Below are positions 30,797-42,700 of a stretch of DNA of 64,000 nt, piece by piece. Under the pieces are notes generated by a model. That model did not search any database, was not told the origin of the DNA, and worked only from the letters and a program-made list of their open reading frames with translations. The DNA lies in the NCBI GenBank assembly GCA_948567375.1, contig OX419762.1, positions 25,312,608 through 25,376,607 on the forward strand, in the 5' to 3' direction. Position 1 is the stretch's first letter. Each line of letters opens with the position of its first letter. The position numbers were made by a program, and so were the translations under genes. The DNA is from Lunularia cruciata. Lineage: Eukaryota; Streptophyta; Marchantiopsida; Lunulariales; Lunulariaceae.

Positions 30797-33700
30797 CAAT
30801 TCTAGACCTTTAGAGTACTGTTTTGGAATGTTCATGGGCTCACACATACCAAGTACTCCAGCGCTAAGCCTTTGTGGGATGATGCTGATCTAATCAATCT
30901 TGTGGAGACATGGGAACATGAAGGAAACACCATTCAAGACATTGAAGGATTCACTCTTGTTGGTTCAACCTGGAACAAGCGGAGACAACACAAAGGAAGG
31001 GGCTTTGGAGGTATTGCTACTTACGTCAGATTTGGCTTTGAGAAATCAGTCTCTTTGATAGGTCAAGATTCAAGTGGACAATACCAATGGCTGAGGATTG
31101 GAGGAGTTGCCACACCTTGCTTCATTGCTGTTTGTTACTTTGCCCCGTTGACATCACCAATCTATTCAAGTGGACTTCTCAACACCATGCAGCCTTTCCA
31201 TTCCTTGACGAAGGATGTGTTAGAGTTTCAAAGTAAAGGTGCAGTCCTTGTTCTTGGTGATTTCAATGCTAGGATCCAAGCCTCTCAGATCCCTGACTTG
31301 AGTGACCTTGAGAATGATCCTTTCCACAGCTTGATAGACCATTCTAGTGCTTGGTCACGCTCTTCCAAAGATCCTATGTCCAATTCCATGAGTGAGTACT
31401 TTTTGAGCTTTGGTGCCAATTGTAGCTTGAAGATCTTGAATGGCCTTTCTCAATTTCCAGAAACTTGTAAAAGCACATGCTTTGCCTCAGGTGGATCAAG
31501 CACCATAGATTATATGCTCACTTCAGCTAATGATATCCATCTTGTCTCAGATTTTGCTATTTTAGATCCTTAACCAGAATCAGACCATGCACCTCTATCT
31601 TGTACCATCCTTTTTCCTTGCCCCAATAGAACCACATTACCTATAGACCATGCTTTTGGAGGCAAACCTCATCTAGATTTTCACAAGAGAGACTTGTACC
31701 AACAAGCTATCCAAGAGAAATTGAGTTCTATGGAGTGGAGTTCTGATTTTCAACAACGTTGTGATCAATTGATTGAACTTCTTCAATCTACATCAACTTC
31801 TTTGTTTCCAAGAGGCTCCCACAGGAAGAGACTTGGTCTCCCTTGTAATAGGTGGTATGATGCTGATTGCAAAATGGCAAGGATCAAAGCTATGGATAGA
31901 TCTCTTGGTCAGATTGCACAAAATCAAGCCTTTGTTTCATACATAAAGTTGGTGAAGTGCAAAAAGCGGGCATTTCTGAGACTCAAAGGAGTTGAGTTGA
32001 GCACTGAATTGAGGAGCAATCCCAAGGCTTTCTGGAAGAAGGTAACCATCAGATCTCCATCTCCATCGCTGGACCTGGATGAGCTTTGTGACTATGTGAA
32101 GGATTTGTACTTTTTCCCAAATGCTCCAAGCATGGCACCTTGCCTTGGATCTGCTCTCACCATCTCTGAAGTTGATGTCAAATACCAATTGAAGAAGTTG
32201 GCCAATGGTAAGGCTGAAGACCTTGATGGACTATGTGTTGAACTTCTGAAGTGGGGTAGTAGCCAACTGATTTCAGTACTCACTTCTCATTTGAATGAGG
32301 CAATCAAGTGTGGCTTTCCGGATAGATGGTGCTTCAAGAAGGTAGTTCCTGTTCACAAGTCTGGCCAGAGAGATGTTGTCACCAATTACCGTACCAGACT
32401 TGTTGGTAGTGTCTTTGCCAAGTTGTATGGTCGAATTTTGGAGTCAAGGTTGAGCACTTGGGCTGAAAAGCACAAAATTCGAGCTAAGTGCCAAGCTGGT
32501 TTCAGATCAGGCTTTAGTACTTTGGACCACGTATTAGTACTTCATGTTTTGTGGTGGAAATCCAAGGGTGTTGGGAGAGCTCTCTATGTTGCCTTTATTG
32601 ATTTCAGGAAGGCCTTTGATAAGGTGCTGAGGAAATCTCTAAGTGAGAGACTCATAGAAGTGGGTGTTTCAACTGATCTGATTGGTGCTATCTCAAGACT
32701 CTATGAGAAAGTGATTGTGAAACTTTCATCTTTGAGCTCTCAAGATGTCCTTAGCACAATGGGTGTGATCCAAGGCTGCTCTCTATCTCCAACTCTGTTC
32801 GGAATCTTCATCGATGATCTAGAGAGTCTACTCATGGAAGCTGGAGCTACAGGTGTACAGATTGGCTCTTTGATGATACATGCACTCCTTTATGCAGATG
32901 ATGTAGTGCTGCTCTCCACAAATCCACAAAGTTTACAGAAGCTGTTGGATTCTCTACTTTGCTTTTGCAATCAAACAAAGATGGAAGTGAACCTTGACAA
33001 GTCCAAGGTGATTGTGGTGGGTTCTAAAGGTGTCACACCTTTCTTTTTTGATGGACAGCAATTGGAGCAGGTTTCTTCTTATAAGTACTTGGGCCTTGAG
33101 TTTTCTCATGACTATAGTTGGTCCACTTGTGTGAAGATGAGAATCAATGCAGGCTTTAGAGCTTTGTATTCACTCATGAACCGCTCTAGACTTGCCCACC
33201 TTACCACATGGGAGTTAAAGAAGGTGTTGTTCAGATCTCTTGTGCAGCCGATGGTTCTCTATGGTGCTCAGATTTGGGGTCCAGGTACTCAGAAGACATG
33301 GTGGCAAAAGGTGGAGAAAGTTCAGAAATTGGTTTTGTGTGATGAACTTGGGGTGAGGACTCAAACTCCTTATGTATTGCTGCTTGCTGAAACCGGGTTT
33401 TTGCCACTTGAGGCTGAAGCTTTGTTTTGAGCTATCACATATGCCACTAAGGTGAGGTCCATGGAGCATGAGAGACTTCCCTACCAAGCTTTTTGTGCCA
33501 CTCTATCTGTCGGTTGGTATACAGATCTGATTGCATGGGCCACAAGGTGGAATGTTTGTGAGCGACATTGGAGGTTGGAGCCTATTGCACTAGGAGAAGT
33601 GATCAAGGAGCAGTTCTTACTTCACTTATGGCAGCAGCCCGATACCCTGATGGTGTTCTATCAGTTTGTAAATCCTATGTTGGTGTATTGTGAGCAAGAT

Positions 33701-34039
33701 TATCTCTTGGCTAGGATTTCTACTTCACTTAGACATGTTATTGCTCAATATAGAACTAGTTCTCATAGACTAGAAGTAGAACAAGGACGTTGGCAGCAGA
33801 TAGAGCACTCCATGCGACTTTGCAAATTGTGTACTATGAGCAAAGTTGAGGATGAGCATCATGTGTTGATTGTTTGCCCTTGTTACATGCAGATTAGAGT
33901 TAGACATTAGATGACTTGTAGTGATTTCTCAACTCTCTTACAGGTTGAAGCTTTAGCGTTAGGGAAGTACATGACAGAGGTTAGTTTACATCGGACCAAT
34001 TTGTTACAGATTGGTCAGATGCCCAAGGCCCTTGCCTAG
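30797..34039 (+). pseudogene. LINE ORF2, copy E, four nonsense mutations
   Basis: The frame is kept from the ORF1 stop to the end. Stops interrupt it at 30803 (TAG), 31571 (TAA), 33428 (TGA) and 33908 (TAG). One in-frame 3-bp deletion occurs near 33660. The normal stop has become AAG, so the frame would end at 34037-34039. All EN, RT (YADDVVLL) and CCHC motifs are otherwise visible. Confidence 0.9.
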
Positions 34040-34126
34040 GCTCACATTTCATGTGTTTTGTATTGTGTTTCCAGCCTTTTGACTCTTTGGGTCTTTCGGG
34101 CTTTATATTTCATTGTTCATTGTTCA

Positions 34127-36200
34127 TGTAGCTTGGTAGTCAAGTGATCAAAGGCCAACCTAATCTAATCTACAAGGCTCACATTGTATGTATTGTTAGC
34201 TTAGAGGGAAATCACAGAACCTTGCATGAATAAAGTAAGTGAGCTCTTAAGTGAGCGATGACAAACAAAGGTCTTGCTAAAGGATCTCCCTATCATGTAC
34301 CAATAACAAACTCCAAGATGGTAACTACCTCTTGTAACCACCCATGCTAGAATAAAGAAAGAGTATGAGAGCTAAAGAGTGACCACACAAAAGGAATGAG
34401 ATGTGCCAAGGATCCACTAGCCTCCTAAGCTCTGTAAAGATGGAATCCCAAGAAATGTTATCAAAAGCATTCTCAACATCCACCTATAGGACAACCCACT
34501 TTGGATGGAAATCTAGGAGTGCCCTGATGCCTAAAGAAATAGCCTCACAACCTCTTGGTGTACTCCAAACTGATGTGGATTGAGGTACTCTCAAAAGTGA
34601 GATTGATGTTGAAGGACAATGGTATGGCTAACCAAGTGCAAAAAGATCTCTCCAATAAAAATTGGTCTAATGTCCCATGTGCCCTTCTCCATCATGAGAA
34701 ATTGACTAACTCCTACCATCCAACTAACTCACAAAGGAATCTTTGCTACTATTATAGCCACTCAAAATAGCTCAATAAACCCACTAGAAGGATCATCTAC
34801 TTGGAAGTAATCTCTAAGATGCTCGTATACCATCCTTGACAAGCCTCTTGAGGAGAAGCAAGGGGTAGTGCACAACGCTTGTGCAAAAAGTGACCTATCA
34901 AGACATAAAAGTTGCTCAAGTTGATAATCTAAGATCTCTAGTGTTACTCCCTCTCTTGCCATAGGATGTAGTGAGCATATGGAAGAGATAATCTCATTAG
35001 TGAGACTAGCCATAGACAAAGTATGTAATGCTTGTGCTACTCTACTAAACTCTCTCACTTGACCCAATGTCCCACACCTTTGTAATTGAGTGGGCTATGT
35101 GGTATCTTATGGCAGAATCTTTCTCTTAAAATGTGCAATTCTAAACAACTCCTCCTATAGGGCAGCCCAATCTTCCGCTTGGAATTGATGAAATTAATAG
35201 CAACATCTCTATACCCTGCATAGTGAAAGCACCATCAAGGGAGTAAGAGGGATAAGAACCATGCTAACTCATCCAAGTGATCATGTGCAAAATGATCAAG
35301 TTGTAGGCAAAAGGCCTATCTAGCCTCATCATGAAGTGTACAAGGTAGTGTAATACCAATAGCTAGATATATTATCTAGAGGTGAAAATTGACTTGGTAA
35401 TATCTGAAAGGATGTTAGGTATGATGGTCTAGGTAGAGCAAATAGAGGTTTCACCAAAAGAGCACTTCTACTAATAGAGCAAGAGCCAAAACTAGCCTAA
35501 AAATGTAATACCAATAGCTAGACGTATTATCTAGAGGTGAAAATTTTCTTGGTAACATTTGCAAGGATTTTATAGATAATGGACTAAGTAGATATAGAAG
35601 TATCACCAAAAGAGTGCTTTTACTAATAGTGCAAGAGCCAAAATTAGTTTGAAATCTTTAGAGCCAATTTTGGAAGCCTAAGAGGATGAATTAGGCCTAA
35701 AAAATGTGTACATTTTTTCCCAAGGGCGGAAAAGGCTGGCCTGATGCCATGATGTTCAAGTGAGGCAAGTGACCACATCGACAATGGTACACTCATGACT
35801 ATGCTTGTTTCCTCTATGGAGTAGATGTGGACAAGGAAAGCTTGTCTCAAATAACCCCAAGATACAACCCGTGTGAGATGCTAACCACTCCCACTACTCT
35901 ATTTGTATCCTTGGAAAGGTCAATGGAGGGATAGAAGAAACAAGTGTAGTCCTAAGTGTCACCGTTGTCAATGTGATTACTTGCCTCACATGAATATCCC
36001 AAGTGATCCACTCATAATCCTTGTACATCCTTCTCACATGGGTCTTGACCCCTTGTGAGATAAAGTATCGATGACACACCGGGCATGGTGTATCTCGAGC
36101 CGCTCTGGGCGGCATTACATGGGAATTGTAACCATGGCTAGCATAAGAATAATGATTAGAACACACAATGCTCTCTTCTATATCTCCCCATACCCGCAAA
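34127..36200 (-). pseudogene. K1: zinc finger, N-terminal region and RT palm
   Basis: Minus strand. At 35894-36199: RAARDTPCPVCHRYFISQGV then KTHVRR, a C2H2-type finger (last H replaced by Y) of the kind found at the N-terminus of R2-type non-LTR elements. At 34762-35067: VREFSRVAQALHTLSMASLT, LFAQALCTTPCFSSRGLSRMVYEHLRDYF. At 34400-34560: PRGCEAISLGIRALLDFHPK, VVLQVDVENAFDN (RT motif A). 34250-34390 holds decayed motif B and GDPL. It is damaged by stops, frameshifts and an inserted LTR piece (35350-35740). Confidence 0.65.
35350..35740. mobile_element. Partial LTR related to the 5330-6062 solo LTR
   Basis: Begins TGTAATACCAATAGCTAG, matching the reverse complement of the end of the solo LTR. 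It has two ~165-bp units (GGTGAAAATT…CTTGGTAA…TCACCAAAAGAG at about 35378 and 35540) and then GATGAATTAGGCCT (about 35685), also matching. The far end of the LTR is missing. Confidence 0.7.
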
Positions 36201-37240
36201 ACTACAACCCCTTACATCCTAACTTACATGACAAAATTCTATCTCTAAAACTCTAAAAGATATAAAATTTTCCAACTTTCTATTTCTATCTGAAATATTT
36301 ACTTTTTAAGTTGCCGTTGAACTCAAGCAAGATATTAAAAATGAAAATTTCCACCCATCACTCTCAATATTGAATAATCATTTCAAACCTTAAAAAAGCT
36401 ACAAGTATTCATAACTTTCTATTCAATTCTCCATAGGTTTCCATCTAAATAGCAATGGAACCAAAATAAAAAATGAACAGAATCTCCTATCAGAATTTCC
36501 ATGAATCATCAGAATATTATGGAATAGATAATGAAACATAAATTAGAATGGAACCAAAATTGAAAAGCAAAACAAAATAGATTATTCACTCACGTGATGT
36601 ATACATACAAATACAAGTAACCTTTGTATAACTCTGTGATATCTTTTCATTATTGAGCTGAAGAGGATGCGCGATTGGGAGCTACGGGAGAGTGTGGAGA
36701 CGGGAGAGAGGAGGGAGAGATGTGAGAAGAAATTTGTCATTCCTGAGAGCTCTCTAGCATATAGCACACGAGTGTATAGTTTATGTTCTTTGTTTTTCAA
36801 TTTTGGTTCCATTGGAACCTAGATTGAAGACTATGGAGAAAGGAGTAGAAAGTTATGAGGATTTTTAGTATTTTTAGGGTTTAGAATGATCATTACACAT
36901 TGAGAGTGATGGGTCGGAATTTTCATTTCTAATCTCTTTGTCTTCATGATTAAGTTCCCTGGGAATTTAGTTTGAAAATTTTGGAGATGGAAATTGAAAG
37001 TTATGAAAGTTTATAGATTTTAGGGTTTGGAGAGATTGTTTTCTTATGTGAGTAGGGATGTGAGGGGTTGTGGTTTTGCAGATATGGGGATATATGGAGG
37101 AGCATCATGTATTACTATCATTATTCTTGTGCTAGCCATGGCTACACATTCCCATGTGGGAAAGTGTAGCCATGGGCGGCTCGAGATACACCATGTCTGG
37201 TGTGTCACCAACGCTTTACCTTGCAAGGGGTAAAGACCCA
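36060..37240. repeat. Large inverted repeat: 5' ends of K1 and K2 head to head
   Basis: Left arm about 36060-36500, right arm about 36790-37240, spacer ~290 bp. Matching blocks include CTCGAG…CATGG…ACATGGGAATTG versus its complement near 37140-37190, CTCACATCCCTAC-like versus 37050-37065, and the GAAATTGAAAGTTATGAA block. It arises because two K-family elements lie back to back with their 5' regions together. Confidence 0.7.
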
Positions 37241-38850
37241 CGTGGGAAGGATGCTAAAGGACTATGATTGGACCACTTGGGATGCTCACATGAGACGAGC
37301 GACCACATAGACTACAGTGACACTCGGGGTTATGTACACTTCTTCTATCCTTTTGTTGATCGTTTTGGGGATACCAATCGAGTCATGGGAGTGGTTAGCT
37401 TCTCAAGGGGATTGCATTTTGGGGTTATTTGAGACTAGTTTTTCATGTCCATGTCTATTCAAGAGGCTACCCCGCACACTCCATGACAAGGCCAGACAAG
37501 CTTTTTGCCTACCACTTGAACGTTTGGCACATGATCCCTTGGACGAGTTAGCAAGGTTCCTATTCCCCTTACTCCCTTGATGGTGTCTTTGTTGCGCTAG
37601 AGGGGGATGTGCGGGGCATAGAGAGGTAGCTGCTAGATTTCATCAATTCCGAGCGGGAGATTGGGCGGCCTTTCAAGAGGAGTCTGTTAGGGCTATATGA
37701 TTTAGGAGATAGGCATTGCCATAGGATACCACAAAGTCCACTCAATTACAACGGTGTAGGACATTGGGTCAGGCGGGAGAGTTTAGTAGAGTAGCATGAG
37801 CACTACATCCTTTGTCTATAGCGAGTCCTACTGATGAGACTATCTCTTCCTTATGCTCACTACATCCTATAGCAGTAGAGGGACTACCACTAGAGGTCTT
37901 AGATTATCAGCCTGAGCAGCCTTTATGTCTTGATAGGTTGCTATTTGCACAAGCATTGTGCACTGCCCCTTGTCTTTCCTCAAGAGCCTTGTCAGGGATA
38001 GTTTATGAGCACCTTAGAGATTGCTTCAAGGCAAATGATCCTTCTAGTGGTTTTACCGAGTTGTTTCAAGTAGTTGTAGCAGTAGGGAGAGGAGACATTC
38101 CTATGTCTTTTAGTTAGGTGTTAGGTGCTAGTCGACTTCTTGCAATGGAGAAGGACACGGGGGGATTAGACCGATTGCTATTGGAGAGATCTTTTTGTGT
38201 CTGGTCAATTGTACCATTGTCGATGCTAAAGGACAATGGTACGACTTTCTTTAGCACCTCAGTCCACATCAGTTTGGAGTAGCTACACTTGGAGGATGTG
38301 AGGCTATATCTCTAGGCATTAGAGCAACTCTTAGATATCTATCCGGAGTGGGTCGTCCTACAGGTGGATGTTGAGAACGCTTTTAATAGCGTCTCATGTG
38401 CATCCATCTTTAGAGAGCTTTAGGGAGGCTGGTGGATCTTTGGCAAGTCTCATTCCTTTTGTGATGTCTTTTTATGGCTCTCTTGCTTCCCTTTACTACC
38501 AGCATGGTGGTTCACAAGAGGGAGTCACCGTCTTGGAGTCAGTTGTTGGTAAACATCAGGGTGATCCTTTGGGAGGGCCCTTATTTGCCATGGCTCACTT
38601 TAGAACTCTTCTATCTACTACTTTGCCATGGCTCACTTTAGAGCTCTTCTATCTACTACTTTGGCCATGCCAAGTTGTGTATTTCTCTCCTTGGCAGATG
38701 ATACACACATTGTAGGCCCTGTAGATCAGACGGCCTCCTGATTTTCACCCACCATAGGGTATATACCATATACTTGGAGTAGATGGCTATTTGGAGTTAG
38801 AGGGACCTAACCACCAGCTAGTGTGGCAATTATGGCACTTTAGAGTTCAT
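36790..38850 (+). pseudogene. K2: K-family RT element, plus strand
   Basis: At 37186-37310: DTPCLVCHQRFTLQGVKTHV then GRMLKDYDWTTWDAHMRR, the zinc-finger N-terminus. After a stop and frame changes come ESWEWLASQGD, RTLHDKARQAFCLPLERL (37330-37580), MSIASPTDETISSLCSLHP, LFAQALCTAPCLSSRALSGI (37812-38117). The RT palm follows: VVLQVDVENAFNSVS (38355-38395), SFYGSLASLYYQHGG, KHQGDPLGGPLFAMAHFR (38545-38605) and SLADDTHIVGP (38690-38720), the YxDD equivalent. A 38-bp tandem duplication (38587-38624 / 38625-38662) shifts the frame between QGDPLGG and ADD. The C-terminal domain is not seen downstream. Confidence 0.7.
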
Positions 38851-39469
38851 GTATGACTTATGTGTGAGTTATGCTTCTATAGTGTATGATATTGACAACG
38901 ATGTATGTTGTGTAGTAATATATATATGCATGACAATTGTCATGATATTTCTAGCACTGAGGCTAGTTTACTTACATGCTAGAGTGGTAGTGTTGGTAGT
39001 CATAGGTATTTTAGTAGTTACTCATGGGTTACTTGATTGCATTATTTTAGAGTTTACCTTATGCTTTCATTCCAACTGTGCATGTACATTGATAGTCCTC
39101 TTAATCATCAACTTTATCTTGAGTATAGTTCATTTCTCACACTTGGAAAACGCATGGCTTTTGTGAAGTTGAAATTTCAAAACTCATCTTTCCACATAGA
39201 GTAGTACTTTGATGTCAATATCCTTGGAACACTTGTCATCTCTATCTTAGTTATCAACACCTAAAGGAGTTCTTTAGGTATGATAAGAAGGTAACATATA
39301 AACTAAACTATGAATAGCACCACCTCGATATCATCATAAATAACATGAGGCATAACCTCACTCAAGTTTAAGTCTAAGAGGTAGCATTTATAGCTTGAAA
39401 GAAAGTAACTTGTGCAAGTCAAAATGCCCTAATGCAAAATCAACCTAATATTTAAGAGCTTGTATTCTG
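38850..39469. other. AT-rich stretch and K-family 3' remnant (left flank of LINE G)
   Basis: 38850-39170 has no recognisable gene (it contains a perfect 16-bp palindrome CATGACAATTGTCATG near 38928). 39340-39469 matches 28020-28145 of K1 (GTGCAAGTCAAAATGCCCTA, AAGAGCTTG). LINE G was inserted into this remnant, which continues at 49813. Confidence 0.5.
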
Positions 39470-39694
39470 GAGTGGAGTTTGAGTGGAGTTTCAAAAGTTT
39501 GAGAGGAGAGGAATCTTGAAAGTTTGAGAAGCCATATCTCACTACTTACATGCCCAAACGTTGCAATTATGGTCTCGTTCCAAGCGCCTTGCCAAGGGCT
39601 TTCCAAAGCCACCAAGATTGCATCATTTTGAGCTTTTTGCAAAACGTTATGAGTGATTGAAATTTCTGAGAGAGGATCAAGATTTGAGAGTTTT
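39470..39694 (+). mobile_element. LINE copy G, first ~220 bp of 5'UTR (split by LINE F)
   Basis: Starts with GGAGTGGAGTTT repeated, then CAAAAGTTTGAGAGGAGAGG, and follows the 5'UTR to GAGAGTTTT, where LINE F begins. The next bases of the 5'UTR (TCATTATATGTATCCAAATA) resume at about 44951. Confidence 0.82.
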
Positions 39695-39797
39695 AATGAA
39701 ACAATGAAACAATGAAATATAAAGCCCGAAAGACCCAAAGAGTCAAAAGGCTGGAAACACAATACAAAACACATGAAATGTGAGCCTAGGCAAGGGC

Positions 39798-42700
39798 CTA
39801 GGGCATCGGACCAATTTGTAACAAATTGGTCCGATGTAAAGTAACTTCTGTCATGTACTTCCCTAATGCTAAAGCTTCAACCTGTAAGAGAGTTGAGAAG
39901 TCACTGCAAGTAATCTGATGTCTAACTCTAATCTGCATGTAACAAGGGCAATCAACAAACACATGATGCTCATCCTCAACTTTGCTCATAATACATAATT
40001 TGCAAAGTCGCATGGAGTGCTCTATCTGCTGCCAACGTCCTTGTTCTACTTCTAATCTATGAGAACTAGTTCTATATTGAGCGATAACATGTCTCAATGA
40101 AGTAGAAATCCTAGCCAAGAGATAATCTTGCTCACAATACACCAACATAGGATTTACAAACTGCTGATAGAACACCATCTTGGTACCGGGTTGCTGCCAT
40201 AAGCGAAGTAAGAACTGCTCCTTGATCACCTCTCGAAGTGCAATAGGCTCCAATCTCCAATGTCGCTCAGAAACATTCCACCTTGTGGCCCATGCAATCA
40301 GATCTGTATACCAACCGACAGATAGAGTGGCACAAAAAGCTTGGTAGGGAAGTCTCTCATGCTCCATGGACCTCACCTTAATGGCATATGTGATAGCTAA
40401 AAACAAAGCTTCAGCCTCAAGAGGTAAAAATCCTGTTTCAGCAAGCAGGAATACATAAGGAGTTTGAGTCCTCACCCCAAGTTCATCACACAAAAACAAT
40501 TTCTGAACTTTCTCCACCTTTTGCCACCATGTCTTCTTAGTACCTGGACCCCAAATCTGAGCACCATAGAGAACCACCGGCTGCACAAGAGATCTGAACA
40601 GCATCTTCTTCAACTCCCATGTGGTGAGGTGAGCAAGTCTACTGCGGTTCATGAGTGAATACAAAGCTCTAAAGCCTGCATTGATTCTCATCTTCACACA
40701 AGTAGACCAACTATAGTCATGAGAAAACTCAAGGCCCAAGTACTTATAAGAAGAAACTTGCTCCAATTGCTGTCCATCAAAAAAGAAAGGTGTGACACCT
40801 TTAGAACCCACCACAATCACCTTGGACTTGTCAAGGTTCACCTCCATCTTTGTTTGATTGCAAAAGCAGAGTAGAGAATCCAACAGCTTCTGTAAACTCT
40901 GTGGATTTGTGGAGAGAAGCACTACATCATCTGCATAAAGGAGTGCATGTATCATGAAAGAGCCAACCTGTACACCTGTAGCTCCAGCTTCCATGAGTAG
41001 ACTCTCTAGATCATCGATGAAGATTCCGAACAGAGTTGGAGACAGAGAGCAGCCTTGGATCACACCCATTGTGCTAAGGACATCTTGAGAGCTCAAAGAT
41101 GAAAGTTTCACAATCACTTTCTCATAGAGTCTAGAGATAGCACCAATCAGATCAGCTGAAACACCCACTTCAATGAGTCTCTCACTTAGAGATTTCCTGA
41201 GCACCTTATCAAAGGCCTTCCTGAAATCAATAAAGGCAACATAGAGAGCTCTCCCAACCCCCTTGGATTTGCACCACAAAACATGAAGTACCAATAGGTG
41301 GTCCAAAGTACTAAAGCCTAATCTGAAACCAGCTTGGCACTTAGCTCGAATTTTGTGCTTTTCAGCCCAAGTGCTCAACCTTGACTCCAAAATTCGACCA
41401 TACAACTTGGCAAAGACACTACCAACAAGTATGGTACGGTAATTGGTGACAACATCTCTTTGGCCAGACTTGTGAATAGGAACTACCTTCTTGAGGCACC
41501 ATCTATCCGGAAAGCCACACTTGATTGCCTCATTCAAATGAGAAGTGAGTATTGAAATCAGTTGGCTACCGCCCCACTTCAGAAGTTCAACACATAGTCC
41601 ATCAAGGTCTTCAGCCTTACCATTGGCCAACTTCTTCAATTGGTACTTGACATCAGCTTCAGAGATGGTGAGAGCAGATCCAAGGCAAGGTGCCATGCTT
41701 GGAGCATTTGGGAAAAAGTACAAATCCTTCACATAGTCACAAAGCTCATTCAGGTCCAGCGATGGAGATGGAGATCTGATGGTTACTTTCTTCCAGAAAG
41801 CCTTGGGATTGCTCCTCAATTCAGTGCTCAACTCAACTCCTTTGAGTCTTAGAAATGCCCACTTTTTGCACTTCACCAACTTTCTATATAAAACAAAAGC
41901 TTGATTTTGTGCAATCTGATCAAGAGATCTATCCATAGCTTTGATCCTTGCCATTTTGCAATCAGCATCATACCATCTATTGCAAGGGAGACCAAGTCTC
42001 TTCCTGTGGGAGCCTCTTGGAAACAAAGAAGTTGATGTAGATTGAAGAAGTTCAATCAATTGATCACTACGTTGTTGAAAATCAGAACTCCACTCCATAG
42101 AACTCAATTTCTCTTGGATAGCTTGTTGGTACAAGTCTCTCTTGTGAAAATCTAGACGAAGTTTGCCTCTAAAAGCATGGTCTATAGGTAATGTGGTTCT
42201 ATTGAGGCAAGGAAAAAGGATGGTACAGGATAGAGGTGCATGGTCTGATTCTGGTTGAGGATCTAAAACAGCAAAATCTGAGACAAGATGGATATCATTA
42301 GCTGAAGTGAGCATATAATCTATGGTGCTTGATCCACCTGAGGCAAAGCATGTGCTTTTACAAGTTTCTGGAAATTGAGAAAGGCCATTCAAGATCTTCA
42401 AGCTACAATTGGCACCAAAGCTCAAAAAGTGCTCACTCATGGAATTGGACATAGGATCTTTGGAAGAGCGTGACCAAGCACTGGAATGGTCTATCAAGCT
42501 GTGGAAAGGATCATTCTCAAGGTCACTCAAGTCAGGGATCTGAGAGGCTTGGATCCTAGCATTGAAATCACCAAGAACAAGGACTGCACCTTTACTTTGA
42601 AACTCTAACACATCCTTCGTCAAGGAATGGAAAGGCTGCATGGTGTTGAGAAGTCCACTTGAATAGATTGGTGATGTCAACGGGGCAAAGTAACAAACAG

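Larger units (their letters stand above)
28950..34126 (+). mobile_element. LINE copy E, full length, inside K1
   Basis: Complete plus-strand copy with the canonical 5' end (GGAGTGGAGTTTCGAAAG), ~1.0-kb 5'UTR, ORF1 with one frameshift, ORF2 with nonsense mutations only, and a TTCATTG tail (34106-34126). The flanks belong to the same K element (ACACCTTGACTCTCAA to the left, GCTTGGTAGTCAAG to the right). Confidence 0.92.

Noticed and set aside
36880-37030. Possible satellite array from TTTTAGGGTTT and GAAAGTTATGA blocks
   Set aside because: Only two to three diverged copies per arm; explained by the 5' regions of K1 and K2.
38928-38943. Perfect 16-bp palindrome CATGACAATTGTCATG as a possible operator
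   Set aside because: It is single, in AT-rich intergenic sequence with TA repeats nearby, and no gene depends on it.
38849-39166. 105-codon frame rich in V, I, L and C, looking like a membrane protein
   Set aside because: The hydrophobic composition follows from T-rich DNA; there is no homologous copy or promoter, and it follows the K2 remnant.
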